A DNA stretch of 64,000 nt, from contig NZ_JAFKCZ010000004.1 of NCBI RefSeq assembly GCF_017255185.1, forward strand, positions 124,001 to 188,000. Reading direction: 5' to 3'. A program made the position numbers and the translations under genes. Below are positions 59,065 through 64,000 of the stretch, piece by piece (the stretch's first letter is position 1; each line of letters begins with the position of its first letter). Origin of the DNA: Parahaliea mediterranea. GTDB taxonomy: Bacteria; Pseudomonadota; Gammaproteobacteria; Pseudomonadales; Halieaceae. The notes below the pieces were generated by a model. The model had not been told where the DNA came from and searched no databases. It was given only the letters and a program-made list of their open reading frames with translations.

Positions 59065-60039
59065 CTACTCGGCCGGTATCGAGGCAAAACGCTTGCGATA
59101 TTCCGCGGGTGTGACCCCCACAAGGCCGACAAAAGCGCGCCTGAGCGTATCCGCATCAGCAAAACCGCAAAGCGCCGCGACTTGTTTGGGGGCGAGCTGG
59201 CCCTGCTCAAGCAGCCGGCGCGCGGCGTCGACTCGCGCCTCCTTGATCCATGTTGCCGGGGTGACGCCGACTTCGCTGCGAAACATCCGTGAAAAGTGAC
59301 GCGGGCTCAGATGCAGGCGCTGGGCAAGGTTGGAGATGCTATGGTCGAGCTGCGGGTTGGCCGCGATCCAGCGTTGCAGCTCCTGAAGGGCCGCGCGCCC
59401 CGCCAAGGCGGTTTCGCGGTTGCGGCTAAACTGCATCTGGCCGCCGGGACGCTTGAAGAACATCACCAGCTGGCTTGCGACGCGCTTTGCGATATCGCGT
59501 CCGAGATCTTCCTCCACCAGGGAAAGCGCGAGATCGAGCCCCGCCGTGACGCCCGCCGCGGTACGCAAGGGGCCGTCGCTGATATGTATGGCATCCTGTT
59601 CCACGACTAAGTCCGGGTGCCGTTCGGCAAGCTGTTCAGCCACTGCCCAGTGGGTGGTAACCCGGCGCCCGCGGAGCAGGCCCGTGGCCGCAAGGAAAAA
59701 TGCACCGCTACAGACGGAGCCGTAACGCCTGACCCTGGGGATTTTCCGCTTGAGCCAGTTGGTTGTCGCCGTGCCGGCGCCAGTTGCCGCCGCGTTTGGG
59801 CAGCCCGCAACCAGCAGCGTATCAATCGATGTCCGGGTATCCCGGGAAATGACCAGGTCTGGCACGAGGCTCACCCCTGATGAGCTGCGGACCGGCCCCG
59901 GATCTTCAGCCGCGACAAGGAGTCGGTATGCCTGGCGCCCGGCTTGAACGTTCGCCTCGGCGAAGACATCCAAGGGGCCGGACACGTCGAGTAGCTGTAC
60001 GCCGGGCACGGCCACGATAACAATGGTTTTTGTCTTCAT
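59065..60039 (-). CDS. GlxA-like transcription regulator (DJ-1 domain + AraC HTH)
   Basis: 324 residues from ATG 60039; upstream in-frame sequence is not protein-like. N-terminal DJ-1/PfpI-type domain (VAVPGVQLLDVSGPLDVFAEAN, YGSVCSGAFFLAATGLLRGR, THW, TAAGVTAGLDLALSLVEEDLG) and C-terminal AraC double HTH (LAQRLHLSPRHFSRMFRSEVGVTPATWIKEARVDAARRLLE, QVAALCGFADADTLRRAFVGLVGVTPAEYRKRF). Divergent from the YdhR-like gene. Two copies of a conserved promoter lie here and upstream of the HD-domain gene, which suggests both are its targets. Confidence 0.88.
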   Translation of the reverse strand: MKTKTIVIVAVPGVQLLDVSGPLDVFAEANVQAGRQAYRLLVAAEDPGPVRSSSGVSLVPDLVISRDTRTSIDTLLVAGCPNAAATGAGTATTNWLKRKIPRVRRYGSVCSGAFFLAATGLLRGRRVTTHWAVAEQLAERHPDLVVEQDAIHISDGPLRTAAGVTAGLDLALSLVEEDLGRDIAKRVASQLVMFFKRPGGQMQFSRNRETALAGRAALQELQRWIAANPQLDHSISNLAQRLHLSPRHFSRMFRSEVGVTPATWIKEARVDAARRLLEQGQLAPKQVAALCGFADADTLRRAFVGLVGVTPAEYRKRFASIPAE

Positions 60040-60063
60040 GCGATGCGCGACCCAGGTGGTCGG

Positions 60064-60122
60064 AATATGTCCTTTGTGGACGTATGGTGACTCTTGAGGA
60101 CATGGTATCCCGCCTCTATCCT
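60064..60122 (+). promoter_or_regulatory. Conserved promoter/operator, copy 1
   Basis: ATGTCC (60067-60072) and GGACAT (60098-60103) are inverted arms whose starts are 31 bp apart. The right arm is preceded by TTGA and followed by GGT and then CGCCTCTATCCT. The layout and most bases recur at 60865-60923. Lies between the divergent GlxA-like and YdhR-like genes. Confidence 0.7.
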
Positions 60123-60290
60123 GTCTGTACACGTCATCGTGACTGGAGCTCTGCAGGCCGCGGCCGTTGGAGCGGATGGCGGAAGTGGGCGTTCTGGGAT
60201 ACGGCGGGGGGTTACGCCGTCGCTTGCGGAAGCCCCTGGCGATTTTCAATAGCCTGCAAAATGAGTTGATGTTGAGCCTGAGGAGGATCA

Positions 60291-60602
60291 ATGATTACAG
60301 CGATTACCAGATTTGCATTGCCACAACCGGTTTCCCCGGAGCAGGCGAAGAGCATTTTTCTGACTACGGCACACAAGTATCAAAATGTGCCGGGACTCTT
60401 TCGTAAATGCTATGTCCTCTCCGATGATGGCCGTACCGTAGGTGGCATCTATCTTTGGCGATCCCGTGAAGATGCCGAGGCCGTTTACACGGATAGCTGG
60501 AAAGCGTTCGTTCTCGAAAAATACGGCTCGCAGCCGGAGATAACCTATCTCGATACACCTCTTGTGGTAGACAACGTCGCGGGGGAAATCATCAGCGATT
60601 GA
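60291..60602 (+). CDS. YdhR-like small monooxygenase-fold protein
   Basis: 103 residues, ferredoxin-like alpha/beta fold: MITAITRFALPQPVSPEQAKSIFLTTAHKYQNVPGLFRKCYVLSDDG, then VGGIYLWRSREDAEAVYTDSWKAFVLEKYGSQPEITYLDTPLVVDN. Matches the YdhR/putative monooxygenase family, dimeric proteins proposed to act on aromatic or polyketide-like compounds without cofactor. GAGGATCA precedes the ATG. Expressed from the conserved promoter at 60064. Confidence 0.8.
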   Translation: MITAITRFALPQPVSPEQAKSIFLTTAHKYQNVPGLFRKCYVLSDDGRTVGGIYLWRSREDAEAVYTDSWKAFVLEKYGSQPEITYLDTPLVVDNVAGEIISD

Positions 60603-60864
60603 CCGTGTTTTTTGTGCCGAGGACACGCTTCCTGTTTTCCATCGAGGGTGCGCTATCTTTTGGGTAACGGTGATGCCCGGGTTTGGATGTCCGTTGTTCG
60701 GGGTGTAGATATAAATCGAAGAGGGGGTGGTCAGTCCGGGCATCTAGCTTGAACCATCATTCTCAATGCTGCATTCGGGGATCAAGCGCGTCGAGAAACC
60801 GCAGGCCTCGCGACGCCGGCAAGCAGTTTTTTTCAGTCCCATGCCCTGCGTCTTGCAAAGCCCT

Positions 60865-60923
60865 AAAATGTCCTTTACAGACGTGTTAAGTTTATTGAGG
60901 ACATGGTGTGTCGCCTCTATCCT
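60865..60923 (+). promoter_or_regulatory. Conserved promoter/operator, copy 2
   Basis: ATGTCC (60868-60873) and GGACAT (60899-60904), again 31 bp start to start, with TTGA before the right arm and CGCCTCTATCCT after it, as in copy 1. About 50 bases upstream of the HD-domain gene. The rest of the 60603-60953 gap holds an inverted pair GATGCCCGG (60672) and CCGGGCATC (60736) but no gene. Confidence 0.7.
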
Positions 60924-60953
60924 TTTTCTACGTAAACCTGATAGGAGATGCAC

Positions 60954-61595
60954 ATGCCACGGTTCAGCAAAGACGCTTTTATTCCCGATTCCAGGCTCGC
61001 CCAGGCGGTGACCGAATACATCCGTGATACGGAGACGGAATTGCTGTTCAACCATTCGAGCCGGGTCTACTGCTTTGGTGCGCTCGCTGGCTTACAGCGG
61101 GGGCTGGAGTTTGATCGCGAGTTGCTTTACGCGGGCGCGATGTTTCACGACATTGGCCTGATGCCGAGCCACAGTAGCGAAGACGAGCGGTTCGAGGTCG
61201 ATGGCGCCAATGCCGCGCGCGACTTTTTGCGTAGCCACGGTATTGCCGAAGAAGACGTTTACACCGTCTGGACGGCCATCGCCCTGCATACCACGCCGGG
61301 CGTACCGGTTCATATGCATCCCGTCGTGGCGCTTGTCACCGCGGGTGTGGAGATGGACGTTCTTGGTCTTACCTACCAGCAGTATAGCGATGAGGCCAGG
61401 GAGTTTATCGTCAAAGCCTTCCCGCGCAGCCCCAACTTTAAAGAGGACATCATTCAGTTGTTTTATGACGGTATCAAGCATAAACCGGGCACCACCTTCG
61501 GCAATGTGAAAGCCGATGTGATCGCCGATAAGGAGCCGCATTTCCATGGCGGTAATTTCTGCAGCGTCATCCGCCGTTCGGCCTGGTCGGGATGA
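60954..61595 (+). CDS. HD-domain hydrolase (cyanamide-hydratase-like)
   Basis: 213 residues from ATG 60954, with AGGAG six bases upstream (a closer ATG at 60948 is too near). Metal-binding pattern H34 (NHSSRVYCFG), H65-D66 (GAMFHDIGL), H112 (AIALHTTPGVP), as in HD-fold enzymes of the cyanamide hydratase/Ddi2 group (HD domain with FNHSxRVY). These hydrate nitrile-like groups, but substrate here is unknown. It shares a conserved promoter with the YdhR-like gene and so probably belongs to the GlxA-like regulon. Confidence 0.82.
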   Translation: MPRFSKDAFIPDSRLAQAVTEYIRDTETELLFNHSSRVYCFGALAGLQRGLEFDRELLYAGAMFHDIGLMPSHSSEDERFEVDGANAARDFLRSHGIAEEDVYTVWTAIALHTTPGVPVHMHPVVALVTAGVEMDVLGLTYQQYSDEAREFIVKAFPRSPNFKEDIIQLFYDGIKHKPGTTFGNVKADVIADKEPHFHGGNFCSVIRRSAWSG

Positions 61596-61874
61596 CCGTT
61601 CTCGAGTTGGCTTCCCTCGCCAGGGTGAATCCGCGGATTCGCCCGGCGGGCATCATCTGCGTCGAGGCGACAGGAAATGCGCGTCTACGAACCGATGTGG
61701 ATTAACGCCACCAAGGGCGGGTGCCAAAAAAATAGGCACGGGTAGCCGCGCTCCGCCATAGCACGACATTCGCGGAGTGCGGAGCGCCCGTCGGGGTAGC
61801 ATATTGGATACGCTGGGCGACGACGCGCGCGTCCGCCACCGGAAGTGCGACCTCTCCCGTGGCCAGTGGGCCTT
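61596..61874. other. Intergenic region with palindromes
   Basis: No convincing gene. GAATCCGCGGATTC (61627-61640) is a perfect palindrome, and GCGCTCCGC (61748) is inverted at 61779 (GCGGAGCGC). Either may end transcription of the converging HD-domain and enoyl-CoA hydratase genes. Confidence 0.4.
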
Positions 61875-62666
61875 TTAGCGGCCGTTGTAGACGGGCTTTC
61901 GGCGCTCGATCCAGGCCTCAAGGCCCGCGATGGCGTCCTCGGTTTGAGCCATGCGAGCGAACTGCTCTTTCTCAATCTCAAGCCCTTCACCAATAGTCGT
62001 GTTCAGGCCTCGAGTAACGGCTGAAATAATACGTGCGGTAGCCAAGGGGGAGTGCCGCAAGATGCGGTTAGCCAGCTGAATAGCGGCGGGTATCAGCTCT
62101 TCATGTGGAACGATTTGATTGATCAAGCCCATGGCATGGGCGCGCTCGGGTGAAAAACGATCCCCTGTCAGCAGTAGTTCCAGGGCGCGCTTTCGCCCGG
62201 CCAGTCGGGGCAGGCGTTGGGTTCCACCAAACGTGGGAGGAATTCCAATGTTGATTTCAGGCTTTGCAAAGATTGCCCTTTCACTGGCGACGGCCAAATG
62301 CGCGGCCTCGGTAATTTCGCAGCCGCCACCAAACGCCATGCCGTTTACCGCGACAATAACCGGTTTTGGAAAAAACTCGATCCGGGATGTCATTTGTTGC
62401 CCTCGACGCACAAATTCCCTGACCGCGATATCCTGACCCTGCTTGATGCTCTCAGTAAATTCGTGGATATCGCCCCCCGCGGAGAAAGCCTTTTCTCCCG
62501 CACCCGTCAATATTACAGCGCGAATGGCCGGGTCATTTTCAATCTCGTCCAGCAGCTCAAGCAGGCGGTCATTGGTGGCGTAATTCAGGGCGTTTAGCTT
62601 TTCCGGTCGATTCAAGGTCAGCAGGGCTATGCCGCCTTTTCGTTCGGTTAGAACCAGCTGTTTCAT
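61875..62666 (-). CDS. Enoyl-CoA hydratase/isomerase (crotonase family)
   Basis: 263 residues from ATG 62666 (GAGG eight bases upstream). Crotonase signatures: LNRPEKLNALN, the oxyanion loop EKAFSAGGDIHEF, VNGMAFGGGCEITEAAHLAVASERA, and FAKPEINIGIPPTFGGTQRLPRLAG with both candidate catalytic Glu residues. Probably hydrates enoyl-CoA in fatty-acid or related acyl-CoA breakdown. Divergent from a TetR regulator, with an operator-like palindrome between them. Confidence 0.9.
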   Translation of the reverse strand: MKQLVLTERKGGIALLTLNRPEKLNALNYATNDRLLELLDEIENDPAIRAVILTGAGEKAFSAGGDIHEFTESIKQGQDIAVREFVRRGQQMTSRIEFFPKPVIVAVNGMAFGGGCEITEAAHLAVASERAIFAKPEINIGIPPTFGGTQRLPRLAGRKRALELLLTGDRFSPERAHAMGLINQIVPHEELIPAAIQLANRILRHSPLATARIISAVTRGLNTTIGEGLEIEKEQFARMAQTEDAIAGLEAWIERRKPVYNGR

Positions 62667-62736
62667 CACGTAATCCTCGTTGGATATTGTTTGTTGAGGA
62701 AAATCGTATGTGTGCATTAGAATTTTGTACACTCAC

Positions 62737-62747
62737 TATACGGTATA
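62737..62747. promoter_or_regulatory. Palindrome TATACGGTATA in divergent promoter
   Basis: An 11-bp symmetric sequence (TATAC-G-GTATA) six bases before the TetR start codon, in an AT-rich patch shared with the enoyl-CoA hydratase gene. Candidate TetR operator. Confidence 0.5.
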
Positions 62748-62752
62748 CATCA

Positions 62753-63343
62753 ATGGTGGCCAGGAAGACCGATACCAAGCGGCGCATTGTTGAGGCAGCC
62801 AACAAGCTGTTTTACATGGCGGGAATCAGAGCCACGAGCGTCGATGCGATTGCTGAAAAAGCCGGTATAACCAAGCGTACGCTTTACTACCACTTTCAGA
62901 GCAAGGACGACCTGATTGCCGCGTACCTCAATACCAGGGATCAGGTAAACCTCCATACCTATCAGAAGTGGTTTGACGGGCAGGAAGGCGAGGTTACCGA
63001 CAAAATTCGCGCCGTGTTTGATGGTATTTCGAAAGCCACAAGCCACCCGAAGTGGCGGGGGTGCGGGTTTCAGCGCACCGAGGGAGAGCTTGCCAACAAG
63101 CCAGGCCACCCGGCCATCAAAGTTGCCTCTTCACACAAGAAGAATGTTGAGCAGTGGTTGGCTGGGGAATTTCACCGCTACAATCTCGCGAATGCCGAAG
63201 TGACAGCCCGTCATGTTTTACTCCTGCTGGAGGGAGCGCTGTCTACGATGCTGGTCCATCATGATCCGGCCTATGTGCGAGAGGCTGGAAACGCGGCCGC
63301 TCTGCTGGTTGGCTGTGATCTGCGTGCCGGAGAAGGTGCGTAA
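62753..63343 (+). CDS. TetR family regulator
   Basis: 196 residues from ATG 62753. HTH KRRIVEAANKLFYMAGIRATSVDAIAEKAGITKRTLYYHFQSKDDLIAAYL (about 8-58) and a helical ligand domain with GCGFQRTEGELANKPGHPAIKVASSHKKNVEQWL, a segment common to a TetR_C subgroup. Upstream in-frame ATG (62708) and TTG are rejected because they lie in the promoter. Likely represses the divergent enoyl-CoA hydratase. Confidence 0.85.
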   Translation: MVARKTDTKRRIVEAANKLFYMAGIRATSVDAIAEKAGITKRTLYYHFQSKDDLIAAYLNTRDQVNLHTYQKWFDGQEGEVTDKIRAVFDGISKATSHPKWRGCGFQRTEGELANKPGHPAIKVASSHKKNVEQWLAGEFHRYNLANAEVTARHVLLLLEGALSTMLVHHDPAYVREAGNAAALLVGCDLRAGEGA

Positions 63344-63541
63344 CCCTGGCGGTGGTTGGTTCCGTGGCGCTTGTAGTGCGCGTGAGATGGACTGTGGGCG
63401 CGCATTCAGTCGAGAGCCCGCGGCGTTTTAAAGGGGCCTGGACACCGCCGGCCGAGATACTGCCCGGCCGATGCCGGCAAGTATCGGGGCAAGCGGGAGC
63501 ATGCTGTGTGCCGCGGCAAACCGTGTCCAGGCAGAGTACTG

Positions 63542-63892
63542 TTAGAAAGGAATATCGTCGTCTGAGTAGGGTGGTGGCTCCTCGCCGCCGAAGCCCGCGG
63601 GCGCGGACGGTGCGGCCGCGGCACCGCCAAGCACTTCCACCCGCCAACCCTGGAGGTTGTTGAAGTAGCGGCCGTTGTACTCGCGACCGCGAATATCGAA
63701 ATTGACCTTGACCTCTTGTCCGGGCTGCAGGCTGTCGAGCAGTGACACTTTGTCCTGCACAAACTCCAGGTTGATCTCCTGGGGATACTTGCCATCCTCC
63801 ACGATAACCACCATCTCTCGCTTGGTGAAACCGCTATTGAATGTTTGCGGTTCCTGGATCAGCTTAATCTTGCCGCTCAGTTCGTAACTCAC
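63542..63892 (-). CDS. DUF3127 protein with SSB-type C-terminal tail
   Basis: 116 residues from GTG 63892. Beta-rich DUF3127 domain (about 1-88): MSYELSGKIKLIQEPQTFNSGFTKREMVVIVED, PQEINLEFVQDKVSLLDSLQPGQEVKVNFDIRGREYNGRYFNNLQGWRVEVL. It is followed by a low-complexity Ala/Pro/Gly linker and the end YSDDDIPF. The DDDIPF tip equals the last six residues of E. coli SSB, which bind many repair proteins. This suggests an SSB-like, possibly nucleic-acid-binding OB-type protein. Function unproven. Confidence 0.85.
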   Translation of the reverse strand: MSYELSGKIKLIQEPQTFNSGFTKREMVVIVEDGKYPQEINLEFVQDKVSLLDSLQPGQEVKVNFDIRGREYNGRYFNNLQGWRVEVLGGAAAAPSAPAGFGGEEPPPYSDDDIPF

Positions 63893-64000
63893 ATATCACC
63901 ATAGGATCGGGCCTCGTTTGGCCGTATCCCCTTTGTCGTCGTTGGAATTCGCGGGCAGTTTACCAAATTTTGATTTCAGACGCGGCTTTTGTGGCGTTAT

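Noticed and set aside
60672-60744. GATGCCCGG ... CCGGGCATC inverted pair as a terminator
   Set aside because: Arms are separated by 55 bases and no T-tract follows, so a terminator call is not supported.

Overview
The window is about 64 kb of GC-rich chromosome from a gammaproteobacterium. Evidence for this is the set of familiar blocks: queA-tgt; ypjD/corB divergent from ffh-rpsP-rimM-trmD-rplS; dsbC-aminotransferase-hom-thrC-recJ; prfB (with its programmed frameshift)-lysS; and xseA divergent from guaB-guaA. Several TonB-dependent receptors, SDR/SnoaL-like genes and an MpaB-type oxygenase suggest an environmental, possibly marine, organism. A Cellvibrionales-like affiliation is a guess.

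Layout. 0-11 kb: a transport and sensing locus with a TonB receptor cut by the window edge, an ABC ATPase with two ABC-2 permeases, a lipoprotein, a NarL/DesK-type two-component pair and two overlapping TonB receptors. 11-14 kb: a PaiB-like/DJ-1 pair divergent from a MocR regulator, then a tRNA-Leu(CAA) trailed by 80-bp tandem copies of its own 3' end. 14-25 kb: tRNA modification, small enzymes, membrane proteins, SRP and the rpsP operon. 25-30 kb: SDR, SnoaL-like protein, TonB receptor and double-HTH Lrp/AsnC regulator. 30-41 kb: the dsbC to lysS housekeeping stretch with a CueR-type regulator. 41-45.4 kb: a histidine kinase, a receiver and a class III nucleotide cyclase, divergent from a CRP-like regulator. 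45.5-50.6 kb: xseA, guaB, guaA. 50.6-54.6 kb: a roughly 4-kb island inserted into the 3' end of guaA, with no integrase. 54.8-63.9 kb: small regulator/enzyme pairs (TetR and Old Yellow Enzyme; TetR and MpaB-like oxygenase; GlxA-like AraC with a YdhR-like and an HD-domain protein; enoyl-CoA hydratase and TetR) and a DUF3127 protein ending in an SSB-type tail.

The features most worth pursuing are: (i) the integrase-less guaA island, whose right end still encodes the displaced guaA terminus; (ii) a family of nested palindromic repeats built into tandem arrays between core genes, with compensated stem changes between arrays; (iii) the kinase/receiver/cyclase/CRP module, whose cyclase carries an orphan histidine-phosphoacceptor domain; (iv) a promoter of about 59 bp duplicated upstream of two genes beside a GlxA-like regulator; and (v) the tRNA 3'-end tandem repeat. 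All calls come from reading the sequence. No database search was run.
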